64,000 nt of DNA, from positions 2,374,001 through 2,438,000 of the forward strand of contig JAZARR010000212.1 in assembly GCA_037389465.1 (NCBI GenBank). The letters run 5' to 3'. The position numbers and the translations under genes were made by a program. Positions within the stretch are counted from its first letter, which is position 1. Each line of letters starts with the position of its first letter. Shown one piece after another: positions 21,482 to 33,900 of this stretch. The notes beneath the pieces are model-generated. The model saw only the letters and a program-made list of their open reading frames with translations, was not told the origin of the DNA and did no database searches. The DNA is from Baylisascaris procyonis. Its lineage: Eukaryota > Nematoda > Chromadorea > Rhabditida > Ascarididae.

Positions 21482-22237
21482 AGCTATTCAGGAATGTGGT
21501 TTCCAACAGAACAAACTTCAAAAGTGGGTCGATAGCTCTTCTGTGGTCGAATGCTTTCAATGGTCCATTGTTTCATATATGTTTTACCCTTTTCAAATTT
21601 AATTCTTAATTGATGTACTGTTGTGGCGTTATAGTGCTGGCCACTTGAAGGTATGTCTGTTTTTTGCACACGAGTATTTCGATTTGATTTGATTTGTATG
21701 CCTCGACTTAATTGTACTTCTTACACCTTGAAACATTACTATCGATGTTTGCCACCAGGTAATAATAACGTTTTGCACAGGTAAATAATAGGGTCACTTC
21801 ATCGTGTTTCTCCTCAACTCAAGAAGGAAATGTAAAAATATTGATGCATATGCGTTCCTACGCACATTTTAAAACAGTTAGCAATGCTTTTAATTTCAAA
21901 TATGAAACGATTTGCAAGTTCTGTGCTATGGTAAAGGGCGTGATGGATTTGGAAGTTCGCTTATTCCGCAAGGATTGCTCGATGAGCGAAAAAGTGCACT
22001 ATATGGGACATTTTCACCCGATTTCCCGAGAACAGCGCGGCTAAGCAGAATCGCTTGCAAGGATATAGGGTGAAAATCGGCTGCTACAGCAGAATAATGT
22101 GCACATCCTTTACTGGATTATCAAATTTGCATTGAGCAACAGTGACCGAATCTTAAAATCACACTGGGTGTGGTTACGTTGTGACTTAAGGTAATGAGTG
22201 CGGGAGGTGTTATACTTGTGATTCCGCACACCTGCAG

Positions 22238-22375
22238 CCTATTTGCCCGGAAAAGACCAAAAACTCTTTATCTTCCGATGCATCTTTGCCCACCGGAGTT
22301 TCATTCCACTTAATGATTCAAAGGACCCAATCACGGTTATGGCGGATTGGCAACTCGTCACCGAAATTCAAAGGG
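22238..22375 (+). CDS. Possible internal coding exon, unidentified
   Basis: Bounded by CCTGCAG and a strong donor G|GTATGT, open in phase 2. It reads YLPGKDQKLFIFRCIFAHRS followed by a segment ending VMADWQLVTEIQR. A further open stretch upstream (21930-22044, ending FHPISREQRG) might belong to the same gene. No family was recognised. The acceptor has a weak pyrimidine tract. Confidence 0.28.
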
Positions 22376-25300
22376 GTATGTTTTTAAGGTTTCCGTTTTA
22401 CATAGTATTGGTAAAGAACGATAAATTTCTGCTAGATTCCGAACGCTTTTCGATGGTCGCTAGAATAGTCTTAAATATTGACTTTCAGCTGTATTTTCGT
22501 GCATGCTTTGCTGAAAAAGGTAATCAAAAAGGTATAAGAAGCAGCTGTAGCATTACAGATCCCAATTAGCCTCGAATACTCATGTTTAGCTAATTGAGAT
22601 GCACACTGTAAATAGTTTTGGCGTACTAACGGAACTTTCGTTGAAAATTATTGCTAATTTTACTGGTGAGCTAAGTACCTCTGGATTCACTCAGCCCAGT
22701 ACCGTATCGGCATTCGGCGTGTGGCGTTAGAAATAGACGTTTAAGACAAGGGGTCTCTGGCCATCGGTGTGATATACTTTTTCGCGTTGTCTGAGGCCTG
22801 TTGCTTATTCTCAGTTGTTCTTCGTCTTGCTCAAATGCGGTAGTGTAAAATCAGGTCCCAGTTGTTCCGCGTTGCGGGACTAAGGCATGAGGGTGGGCGG
22901 GGAGGGGGTGGGGGAGTCACTTGTTGGTCGTAAAACTGCATAAAGCAACACGACGGATACAACGGCCCTTATCGGCTGCATTACGTTCATCTTCCTGTCG
23001 TACCACAGATTTGTGGAGAGAACGTTTGCAGGTCAAAGGGATGATGTCATTTTTAGCCGTTGCATGTGAACTTGCTGTAACCTCACATTGAACGAGGGCT
23101 GCAGTGTATTTACTCCAAAATTCCAAAGTAGAGAAAGTTGAGTTTAATTTTCATTAAAAATATTCATCGGGTACCGACCAGAGTTTGCCTATGGCTACGC
23201 ACAGGTCAGCTTACTTCTTTCCCCTTCTCATTGCGACCAAACTTCGCTGTGACCTCAGCGGAACGGGGATCGTGAGACGAAAATCTCTAAGTGGCAATAA
23301 GTCGCGGTCTACGTACCATAAAGCAGAGATAAACCCCTTTTTGAAATCTTTTGTGCAAGCGCGGTCCAGAGAGATAATTCACTGGACGATTTTGAAACTT
23401 TGGCTTTAGGTCATGTCCGAAAATGCATTTGCTCTTTCAACGTCCGCAAACTGTGTTAAGTTCAGTATGCAATCTCAGCTCTCAACAGGAAACAACTTTA
23501 TCACCTCAACGTTCATCCGTAAACCTTACTCGATTTCATCTTCCATTAATTCGGCTGTGACCTAAAGTTCAGTTGAAAGAATGATTGCAACTTTCACTTT
23601 CAGTTGAAAGCTGAGTTGTAATCTCAGCCTTCATTCGGAACTCAGCTTGTGGCGTCAGTTTCTGTGGAATTGTCTTTTTCCCTCAACCATCTCTTTCACT
23701 TTTTGCTCTCTTTCTTCTATACCGTCTCCTCCGAGCCATCCATACCTCACCTCGAAATCGGACTCACATTTGCAGTTGCTGCTATTTATCGGCGGTGGGA
23801 TTGTTAAGTTGAGCGCCGTACTGGGGAAGGGGGGAGGGGGTGGAGAAGCGGAGGAGGAATTTATAGGGAATAGAGACTCATGTTCGCAAACATCCAACCA
23901 GGTCTGTGCCTGAGATAAAAGACTAGTCAGGCAGCTTAAGTCTATCGGGGGAGTCCTTTATTTTCGCGTTGCTAATGTGCTGTTGTACCTCGTATTTGCT
24001 GACAGTCTTGTGATGAACTCGTGGTGTGCCAACAGGAAGCGACAGCTTTTATTTGAGAGAGAAGCATATGGTTTTCCCAACTTTTGCAAATAGGCATATA
24101 TTTGAGGGCATTTATTAGTAGGAAGGCTCGTAAACAGGTAAATACGGGCATTACGGCTCTGACTGTGGAACGGGATATGCACGAGAACGGAGTTTGTGTA
24201 GGTCTTGTTGAAAAAAATCACTCTTTTTGTTTAAAGTAGCAGTTTCTTACTTCAAAGTGGGATTTAACAGCTGGTTTGAATAGGCTGTCTTGTATTAAGT
24301 TAGAGGTAATTAACTAAAACAAGCTCTTCAGTGAAGCATTAAATGACAGCTGAAACTAATGAATGAAATGATGGCTTATTGCAGATTACAATGTCACGTT
24401 AAAGTCTACACGTGGTCGCATTCACACAGTTACTGTAATTTGCATAAAAGTGTTTTATTTTTTGTGCACCGGATGACCTGAATTTGCACGAGCTTTGCCC
24501 TATGACGCTGAAATAATTTCACACTTAGCCGACAGCAAAGAGATATTTCGCCACTGATTTTGTTAATTTTGGTGAATTATTTTGGACGTTATCGATGTTG
24601 ATTATTCTTTTTTCATTCGATTGACATAACCCAAATTTCAATGTGTTTAATGCTCGTAGTGCTTGCATTCATCGTTGCTCGTAATATTTCCTGTCCATGA
24701 ATCATCATCTTTTATTGTCACACAGATGTTTTTCAGGAACACGGTTGCTACATTCATGGTTATTTACTACTGTGCATAGTCAAACTTAACTGACTTCAAT
24801 GGCGGCTCTTACAGAGGAAACTGGTTTCGACCGCTTACGTTAGTCTTTCGCAATGTTTTTATTTTTCCCAAAATCGAAAAAAAGGGTTTTTGGCGACAAC
24901 GCCTTCATTCCAAAATCTCCATTCCTCAATGCATACATCCCAAACTAAGCTCAAAGGATTCATGTTCGAGAATTCGAATCCTTGCCCCTGGATGTCACTT
25001 CCCATTACTTCAATTCTGCAGCAACCCGCACTACGGTGCAGTTTTCATGCATTTGCCTTTACAACAAAGACCAGCTTCGACACTTTATAAGAAATCTGTT
25101 CTCAGCCAAACTGAAAGTCATAACTGGCCAAAAATTCACCTTGAAGCCTTCCAGATTTTCAAACACTTAAAAACGCCAATCAGCAATTGTCTTGGGCCAT
25201 CGAAAACAGCTACAGCGCTCGTTCTCTTCGAATTGCCCGTAAGATTTCCCCGCAAGCCAAGATTTATTTCCAATATTTTACCTAAACGAAGATACCCAGC

Positions 25301-25525
25301 ATTTGTTTCTACCAATCAGGTATTTTTAGTCGAGTTTGGTGATGTTTTGTTTATTGTTGATGTCGTTGCAATGACGTCCAGTATGCTTTCACTAGCTTCT
25401 AAGATTCGTCTGGATTGCAGAGTACCATCCGCCTGTAAATCTTTTCTCGACACTCAAACAGTCTTGAAACAGTTCCAATGAAACACAGTGTGCATTGTAT
25501 TGTTATATGGACAATTGACAATGCA

Positions 25526-25538
25526 CTTTTGATTACAG
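25526..25538 (+). promoter_or_regulatory. Probable spliced-leader acceptor of ALG10
   Basis: CTTTTGATTACAG ends 20 bases before the ALG10 ATG with no matching upstream coding exon. An unpaired 3' splice site just before the start codon is typical of nematode trans-spliced transcripts. Confidence 0.45.
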
Positions 25539-25558
25539 GCGTGTATACGGTAGGGACC

Positions 25559-27283
25559 ATGTTGAGCGTACTACATTTCCTTCTGGTTTCGTTGGTTTAT
25601 TCACGTGTTCCGGAGCCTTACATGGATGAAATATTCCATTTAAATCAAACGCGAAGGTATTGCATCGGCGATTATAGGTAATCCAAATTTAATTTGAAAG
25701 TTTGTTCGGTTGAAGAGACGTTGTATTTAATATCCTATGACATCGAATATTCCTTGATATTTCTAAGTGGACTCACATTATAATTTTACCATGACGAATG
25801 CATTTTTAAAGCACATCTTTATCATTAATAACGTTTAAATTATAATTTAAAATAGAAATCATACATCAAGAATAAAAATGTTGGACTACACCTAACGTAA
25901 CGTCGTTCACCTGTTTTCGGATATTTTTTGAGAGTTTGTGCCGCTGACATCTGAAATGAAGCATACTGCATGTTGATATGAGATACGCTTTCTAAATATG
26001 TGAAACTTTTTCTCATGTGCACGGAGTAGATATGACAACTTCATTACATTCTTTTTAAAGCCATAAACATTTTAGGCAGTTTGTTTTAGGCGTCGCATTT
26101 AGCATATGCACTCAATAACACCGAAAAATTCGCTAACGATTAAAACTATAAGGTGAGCATGGGTATATCAGTTTCCATATTTGCGCATTGCAGTTGGAAT
26201 GAGAAGATTACAACTCCACCTGGGACATACATCCTTGCTATGAGTGCTTTTTGTGGCCGTGAGAGGTGGTTGAATTCGGTGCTATTGCCCCTTGGATTTG
26301 TTGGAGCAATACGATTCAGACGTCTCTTCACGCAGTCACTGCTCACATCGACGGCAGTTCTGGTTATGTACCTGCCAGTACTCATGCAGTCGTCGCTTTT
26401 ATTTTATACGGATCTCTGCTCGCTGATAACCGTTCTTTGGGCGCTTTCATTCAGCAATGAGCTTGTGTCAGCACTCGTCTTCTTGTTCGGTGTGCTCACG
26501 CGACAGACGAACATCGTTTGGGCGGCAGCCTACGGCATATATCACCTCTTTAGACAAGTGGACCCACGTTGTCCGCAGGTTATGTACAAATCCATTGTTA
26601 GCTCTCTTTTACGCCTCTCGCCATTGGTTTTCTTAGGCGGCGCTTTCGTTGTTTTCTTCATTCTCAATGATTATAGTATCGTACTGGGTGATCGCTCAGC
26701 ACACCATCCGGCAGCCCACTTGATGCAGCTTTACTATCTGCTCGCGTTTATGTGCATCAGCGCCGCCCCCTACATGCTTCTTTCTGGTAATGTTTTCCGC
26801 GCAGTGCGAAATGTCTTGGGTAGGCCGTTGCGTAGCGTGCTGTGGTGCATATGCATCACGTTGTGTGTTTATGCGTTCACAATGGACCACCCCTATTTAT
26901 TGGCTGATAACCGCCATTTTACCTTTTACGTTTGGCGCTGGTGGTTTCGTCGTCACTGGATTTGCAAATATATCCTCGTGCCCTTGTATGTGATTGCTGC
27001 CGAAGCAATTGCCCAATCCATCTCGCATGTCGACCGTTGTGTTGTGGTCATATATGTGGTCGCAACAGCCGCAGTGCTAGTACCGGCGCGTTTGTTGGAG
27101 CCACGTTATTTCATTATTCCGTTTGTTTTATGGCGTCTTAGTGTGCACGAGAAAAGGTTTGGAGTAGTGTTGCTGGAATTGATTTATCAAGTGTGCGTTA
27201 ATTCTCTAGTCCTATATCTTTTCCTTGATAAGCCATTTGAGTGGGTTACTGAACCGGGTGCTAAGCAGCGCTTTATGTGGTAG
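25559..27283 (+). CDS. alg-10: Dol-P-Glc alpha-1,2-glucosyltransferase ALG10 (DIE2)
   Basis: Complete 402-residue multi-pass ER membrane enzyme in two exons, 25559-25677 and 26194-27283; the intron splits the Ser codon between DY and WNEKITTPPG. It adds the third, terminal glucose to the dolichol-linked glycan before transfer to proteins. Family landmarks in order: EPYMDEIFHLNQTRRYC in the first lumenal loop (catalytic region), ITTPPGTY, RQTNIVWA, VLGDRSAHHPAAHL, YLLADNRHFTFYVWR, LLEPRYFIIP and the C-terminal QRFMW, all near-identical to human AL​G10. It is shorter than the human protein (about 470) mainly in cytosolic loops. The open frame beginning at 26153 upstream of exon 2 is intron read-through. 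The start at 25559 is the first ATG after a probable trans-splice acceptor. Confidence 0.94.
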
Positions 27284-27520
27284 CCATTGCATGCAACGCT
27301 GCAGTAGCCGTTGCGAATGCTTCATTTCTTAATTATTCGATTCATATGGGTGTCATCGGTTGGTCGGGTGGCGTTGTTCGATGCTCAAATGTCCAGCCAA
27401 CGGTAGATCAGCGTGAAAGAAGAGGCAGAGAATTTTGAAAGACGCTGATGGTTAATTAAGCCTTTGTGGTGTGAATAAGTTTGATGATTTCGCGACTTTT
27501 TGTTAAAAAAAAAAAATTAT

Positions 27521-27850
27521 AGAAAGCACTCTTAATCTCTTTGCACAAATTTCACAAGTTGGTTCTACGAATGCGAGTATTGCAGTGGGTTAAACAATGC
27601 AGAACCGCCGACCTTGCTTAATCGAAAGTTTCATTCAACCACTTTGGGTAGGCGGTCACAGCCGTCTTCTAATGAATCGCGTTTCTTGCTTCTTTTTTAA
27701 CCACCGATTTGGACCATTTGCGTTACTGCATTCGATGATTGTTTTTGTCTTGAATTCCATAAAATATTTCCTTCGAACATCCAGATCTGATCTCGATTAA
27801 TTTTTTAGAAAGCACCTTAATCATCAATATGCACAAATTTCACAAATTAA
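27521..27850. repeat. Imperfect direct repeat of about 40 bp
   Basis: Copies at 27521-27560 and 27807-27850 share AGAAAGCAC, then CTTAATC, then TGCACAAATTTCACAA, with small indels between. They are separated by about 245 bases. They may be remnants of a duplication or ends of a short interspersed element. Confidence 0.6.
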
Positions 27851-27899
27851 TCCTGCAGCCTCAAAGTTTTTTTCAATAGCTTAACCACTGATGAACAAC

Positions 27900-29480
27900 T
27901 CTGGCAAAGCGAGGTGGCTCCGGCCGCAGTCACAGTGAAGCCGAAAGCTGAGACCTCCGACCACTGATTCTAATCCCACGAAAGAAGAGTCAGTTCCCGC
28001 TAACCCCAACTTCAGAAGAAAGAGGAGTCAATTCTTCAACTCCGGCTCCCTCAAAAATAGTCGATTCCGAGGAAACAGTTGCTTATCTGCATATCGGTTG
28101 GGAGAACAGAACTTTAAAGGCATATGTGGGTGCGGAACTCCGTAGCTTTCATAAGTCGTTTCACGTTGTGTGAACCGTTTTGCTGATATATTGCAAACCA
28201 TTAGTACTTGAATTCTAAGGATCACAGCTGTTGTCCTGTGTAATGGAAAGAGATCGGACAAGTTGTGTGGGAAACGATTTTTAGGTCATGGATGAGGAAT
28301 TTACATAATAAAATGCCAAGAAAGAACTAGGCGTCGTCACTTTTTCGGCGAAAGATCAGGAATGAAAATGTTTTGCATCTTTGTCGATGAGCACGACTGT
28401 CGAGAGTTTCTCGGTTGATTGTATGCCGAACAATTGCAAAGTTCTGCAAGTGGGAATGATTTGGTTAGCTGTCTTGAAGTAGTAGAACCAATGGCGAGAG
28501 ACCACATTGATGCTACCGCGAGAATTACTGAAAAGCTTAGTGCTGCCTGCTACTTAATCCTGTAAATACTGTTTTTCATCTTCACCTATCGCCAGTTGCC
28601 ACTTGTTACAGTCGGCGTAACCCCATACTGCTACTGCCCGTGTTGCTAGTAATAATCGGGGTGACGTTGCTAATAGCGCTAGTAAAATAATTCGGAGCTC
28701 TGTTACCATGTTTGGCATCACTGTAGCCATGACTGCCAATCAGCAGTAGTTGTAATAGGTAGTACTGTTTGCATCAGCAGAAAGTATTTAATAAACATTA
28801 CTGATGCTGGCCACTTCTGAGAGTGGTTAAGACTGACTAAGAATACTGCCACTAACTGGTAGTAGTTGGTAACAGCACTTCTATTTATTAAATATTTTCC
28901 ACTACAGCTAGTTGTGTTAATGCTACACCAAGTATTACTACTGCCGCTTACTGTTTTTGCTAATGATGGTTACGTGAAAATAGTAGTATTATTAACTGAC
29001 TAGTACTAAGTACCAAATAGCTTATAATAGTTCCACTAGTACCAGTTAGCACTAGTGGCGATACTTGGTAGCGTCGCTAACTCCACTACGAGTATTAGTT
29101 CGTAGTGGCCCTATTCTACCACCATTGATTGGAGTCACTCGAACCACGACTATTAGACGTTCCTTTCGGTTTTTGGCTCAAGGAGTCGAACCAGTGAAAA
29201 TTCACGACCTCTCCTCCGCTTTCGGAAAAAGAGGATCGTCTTCTAGCGACTCCTGCTCCACAAGGTAAAGAGGCTAATTTCTTCACCTCGACTTTTCCGA
29301 AGCAACAAGGCAACGGCCAGGATCAACTCAAGAGTCGTCAGGAATCCGAGGCTAACTCTTTCGAATCTGCACCACTGTTCATAACCATGCAGTTTGGCCT
29401 GCAACTTACAGACCAGATCATTTGGCTCGCTGAATTCTTCACCTCCGAGTTTGCTTGTTCCGACGAAAGTGCAACGCTAC
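27900..29480. repeat. Low-complexity region of degenerate GAGTC/GACTC and AGT/ACT repeats
   Basis: The flanks (about 27900-28090 and 29130-29480) repeat words such as GGAGTCGAA, GACTCC and TTCACCTCGAC. The middle (about 28540-29110) is dominated by AGTA, TAGT, ACTAGT and TACT words. The result looks like a degenerate minisatellite or trinucleotide-derived tract. No unit length is fixed by eye. Confidence 0.45.
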
Positions 29481-30945
29481 TTTGGTTCGACTCGCAGGTT
29501 TGTTTTACTTACTATTTTCAGGTGCGACTTCATATTGCTGCATCTATCGGTGCATTCTGTTAATGAACTCTTTAAGTTTTAATCAGTTTGAAAGTACAGC
29601 ATATCGCATTTAATACCAAGTATAAGCATTTTTACGAAGCACGTGGGATTTACAGATTTATAAATGTGATCTGACAACGCCACGATGCATCGAGACGGCT
29701 AAGCACCAATCCCCAAGCTAGTGATGTATCATGCCTAGAAATTCCTCAGAAAAAAAAGAATCGGCTGCAAACGATGTGATCCCTTCCCCTGTTGACTACT
29801 CCTCTTCTCACTTTTCTTTCCCTCTGGCGCAAAACTCAACAAAAAGCTGGGCTGCCTAACATATGAGAATTTGAGCACTTGTTCAAGCTGCATTTCTTTT
29901 ATCGACCGAATATAGGAATAATGATGCGAGGCAGTAAAAAGTTGAGCCATGTAAAAACGTCACAAGGGATCAAGCCCAAACTCTGTTTGTGAGATCGGTG
30001 AAGAAATAGAATTTCGTTGACAGTAATATATGAAATTGTTGGTTTGTAAAAGAAAAAAGGCACTATGACACAAGAAATGAATACAAGACCGTTGTAAACA
30101 AGATAAGAGAACAAGTGCAAATTTAAATTATTGTACAACGATCATGTGCGAATGCAACAAGTGATGGAAAAACAAACCCACAAGATGTGAGCTTTTTGAT
30201 TTTCGAATGTCATGAGGTGCATCTCGACCATTCATACAGCTTGTATGAGCAAAACGAATGAGAAATGACCTCTTAATGTACTGGAGGATTGGCTTAACAA
30301 ATAAAAGCGCATTTTGGAAACACCGCCTCTTTTTTCAGGAAAACAGCCAAGCGGCACCTTTTTTCTCAACTTTCGGACGGAAACACCCAACAATCGTCAG
30401 AGTGAAATGAAAATGCTTCATGCTAAAGGTGCGTTAAAACGGCTGGATTATCATCGTACATAAAGTGAACGCTACGGTAGACAGCTTCTCTATTTGTGAT
30501 AGTCAAATATTGCTCTTTTTGCTCACTTATATAATGTTTCCGTATATCACAACCTGCACAAATCATCACCACCCTCACATACAACATGGCGGTCTCCATC
30601 AAGGCGATGCTCGATCTTCCCCTACAATTCAAGGTCACAAGCGAGCGAAACCTTTTTTTCAACAAAACCACCACCAGAAGCCTTTTCCTAGCTTCAACTC
30701 AAAACACAAAAAGCGCCACCTATTCAAACAAAAAGAACATGAACAATACGCAGCGCTCCTAACAATCCAATTGCTTCTTTCAGCGAAGGCCTTACAGCAA
30801 AAAAAACCTCTGCGGTGTAACGAGGGCACGCAGTAATACTAATCAGAATTGCTTTCCGATGCATGGAACCATCCACATCTCCTCTCCCACATCGAGCAAC
30901 CCCCGTGGGGATGGTAAGCAAGTGAGTAGGCAAGACAATGCTAGG

Positions 30946-33900
30946 CTATGAGTAGACGGATATTTGATCGACAAGTGAATCAAGCGAGGCGAGACTGGCG
31001 GCTTTTGATCCGATGCACATCGTATACTGAGCCTCAGGCATAGAGTCTGCACACCGCACTGTGTGGTAGATGTGTACTAGACCCGGGTCAGGTGCCCGCA
31101 GTACCCGCAATGGCGAACGTACACACTTCTCGAATAGATCCACATCCTCCATTCCCCAACCCTGTAATGCAGTCAGTACGTTCAGTTGTTCTTTATTACA
31201 CCTTTATCAGAAGGCCTCCATTGTTATGCCAACAACTGCATTTTGCAAGAGAAAGTTCAAAAGGGTAAATAAATGTTTTGTGACATTGTTCTGCTCGTGG
31301 AAGTTGTAATTTTGATACGTTTCACACAGAACGAACGGTGGCATCTTCCGTTGCGACGAAACAATTCCTCGATTACACTAAGTGCATGTTGATCCGTGGT
31401 TTGTTGTACTTTTAAAGTTACCACTCAGAGGATAAGATATCGATAAACATTTAAAGGTCGATTGAATTCGAAATGCAAAAACTTTTGCGTCATTTAAAGC
31501 TACGTACCTCCCTTATGCCATAACGCATAAGCTTCTAAGAATCACTGTTTCAAACAAAGATGCAATTTGCCAAAAACATCGAATTCATCATCGGCATTCC
31601 CTTCTTATTCGACATTTTTGTTTTCGATTAATCGATTAATTCGAAAAGCAGCATTTGTCGCTTATTAGATGTTTTGGATTAATGAACTCCATGCGGTGGT
31701 AACTATGAAAGGAAATCTTCGTGCAAGTGAGCAAAAGAGAGTGCATAAAAACAGGTATTTGTCATTCGCTCGGATAGCACTCCTATTTCCAAATCACCGT
31801 TTAATCAGATCATACCTATAAAAAAGTTCAAGGAAAACCTTTCTGGGAAGCACTGCTGTTACTATCTGTCGTGACCTTCATAGAATGCAAAGAAAGGATG
31901 CGAACCTTTATATTCACATTCAATCCGCCGACTAGGTCGAGATCAGCACGATAAAGCGAAACTAAGCCGAATCCGAAGTGGCGAAAGTAGCCTCGTCGGC
32001 GACCGTAATGAAAAGCGTCTGAGAGAAGTCGGTCATTATCCGACCACATTTCGGGAGAATACTCGCTGAACACTATCGGGAAATACACCTGAAAATATTG
32101 TGGTTCTGAACTCGGCCACCGTATGCAAACTCCAGTTATGTCAGATTCAAAAAAAGTATTGTTGAGCAGTTAGTCCGACTGTTAAATGAATTGAGCAAAA
32201 AAATGTATTTCCTTGGCATGAATCGAATGGTCAACACAAATAACTGTCATACATAATGCCCGAGCCCAGCTTCTTTCCCCATTCCAATGTTTAAATAGCC
32301 GTTGCAACGTGACACAAATACGGGCTCAGTGAATCCTTCGAATGCCATTTGCAGGGGACAGCGAGCGAAATTAGCTAAAGTAATGAGCGTTCTTTGATAA
32401 GATGGAGACATGAATTTAAATAAAACACTTAAGCAAGTGCAGAAATGTGAAACCTGAGCTCCACGAATTGTATTCAAACGAATACGGTCCAAGGTTTCAC
32501 ATGTGAACAACATGTCTACATCGGTGAAAAACATTAGTGCATCGGGCGTTAAAGCGGCTGCTCCACGAGCCAACGCAACGCCCCGACTGAATAGTGTTTG
32601 TCCCATCTCAATCACCTATAAACGAGTTGTGTTGAAAAAAATCTTTTATAGTGATGAGTGTTTCTTATCAAAACAACAGCATCTCTCGTAGAATGAAGCG
32701 AATTTAGGAAATTGCAAAACATAAGAATGATTTTACAACGGAAAATACAGAAATTCTACCGCATTCATTTCAAGACGATCAGAAAACTTCATTTTCTTTC
32801 CAAGCCATATTCTGCGCACTCGGACCTTTCAAATATATCGCCCCAAGTTCGCAGGAAGAAGTTGTCGCATGCTAAATGCTGCAGCTCTTTCTTTGTAAAC
32901 TTTTCAAGCAACTTCGCCATTGCGAAAGAACATATGCTACAACACATTGATAAGATTCACTGAGTGCAATCACAGCTTTTTGTTCTTATGCGTAAAAGGC
33001 TGCCTAGGTATCATAAACATCTCGGCACTATTTCTACAGGTAATTTGTATGACCACAGTCAAATATTAACAACAGCTGGTATACGACGAAGGATGATAGC
33101 ATGTTCTCAACAATCGTTCAGACGAAAACCAATGATGGCACTATAATCTGCGCATTGTTATGCAAGAAGCAAGTCACTCCGTAGTTCAGTGAACACTCTA
33201 TGCGCTACTTTGTAGAGATGACTGTGGAATTGAGGTACTTCAGGATTATGCAAGTAAGCACGACATGCAATTAAATTCCAGATCCAGTTTTATAAGCACG
33301 ATCATCAGTAAATCCACCAACGTAGAGTTCATCTGAAAATACTCAAACCTGCACATCGATGTCACTTCGGAGTTCTCTCAACGTTGCGGAGATAGCCGAA
33401 TCTTCTTCAGGACTCGAGGTGAAGAGCACAACGACTAACGAAAACCGGTTTCTATCTTGACAGATGTTACGGAGGTGGTCCGTGAATCTGAAATTCTATT
33501 AAAAATCAAACAAATACCTCAATAGGTCACTAAACAAGCATATTTGAAGATATCGAAAGAAGCAAAAACAGAAAATATGGCTTGCAAGAAGCGCCATATT
33601 TAATATACAGGTAGTGCTGTAATGTAGCTATTATGGAGCACAACTGCTTAAAAGGAAGACAGCGTTAGCAATAAGTACTTCAAAACAAAAAAGCACTTAA
33701 TGTATCGCTACATAAGCCACACGAATTCGTCATTCATAATTCCCTCAATGAAAAACGACAGGCATAAATTAGAGCTGCTTCATCAGTGTGATATTTACAT
33801 ATTTTAACCCCTCCCCGATACACCATGTATGCTGGTGGATGGAATACTTCATCTATATGTCCTAAACCTCAGAAATGAATGGTAATGGATTCCTAAACAA

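Larger units (their letters stand above)
17938..25525. other. Long spacer with a few unassigned coding-like segments
   Basis: About 7.6 kb between ERCC1 and ALG10 with no recognised family. It contains a G-run near 20491-20502, another G-rich patch near 22888-22912, and two short phrases that read like protein (21382-21481 and 22238-22375, listed separately). Around 24960-25320 all three plus frames stay open for 60-100 codons; one ends at a good donor (CCC|GTAAGA near 25240). I cannot tell which frame, if any, is coding. No tRNA, satellite or transposase was recognised. Confidence 0.35.
27284..30945. other. Convergent spacer between ALG10 and chondroitin synthase
   Basis: About 3.7 kb between the 3' ends of two convergent genes, so it must hold both 3' UTRs. 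It has an A-run near 27506, an imperfect direct repeat (27521 and 27807) and a long region of short degenerate repeats (about 27900-29480). Coding-like open frames here are explained by the repeat bias. No gene, tRNA or transposase was recognised. Confidence 0.45.

Noticed and set aside
24890..25481. Three overlapping open frames as a gene upstream of ALG10
   Set aside because: All three frames are open together, which points to base composition rather than coding; only one good donor was seen.
26153..26193. ATG at 26153 as ALG10 start
   Set aside because: The sequence up to TTGCAG at 26193 is intron; the conserved EPYMDEIFHL segment is in the upstream exon and joins in phase.
29130..29200. 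B-box-like GTTCGA words on minus as tRNA
   Set aside because: They are part of the repeated GAGTC word field and no acceptor or anticodon stems could be drawn.
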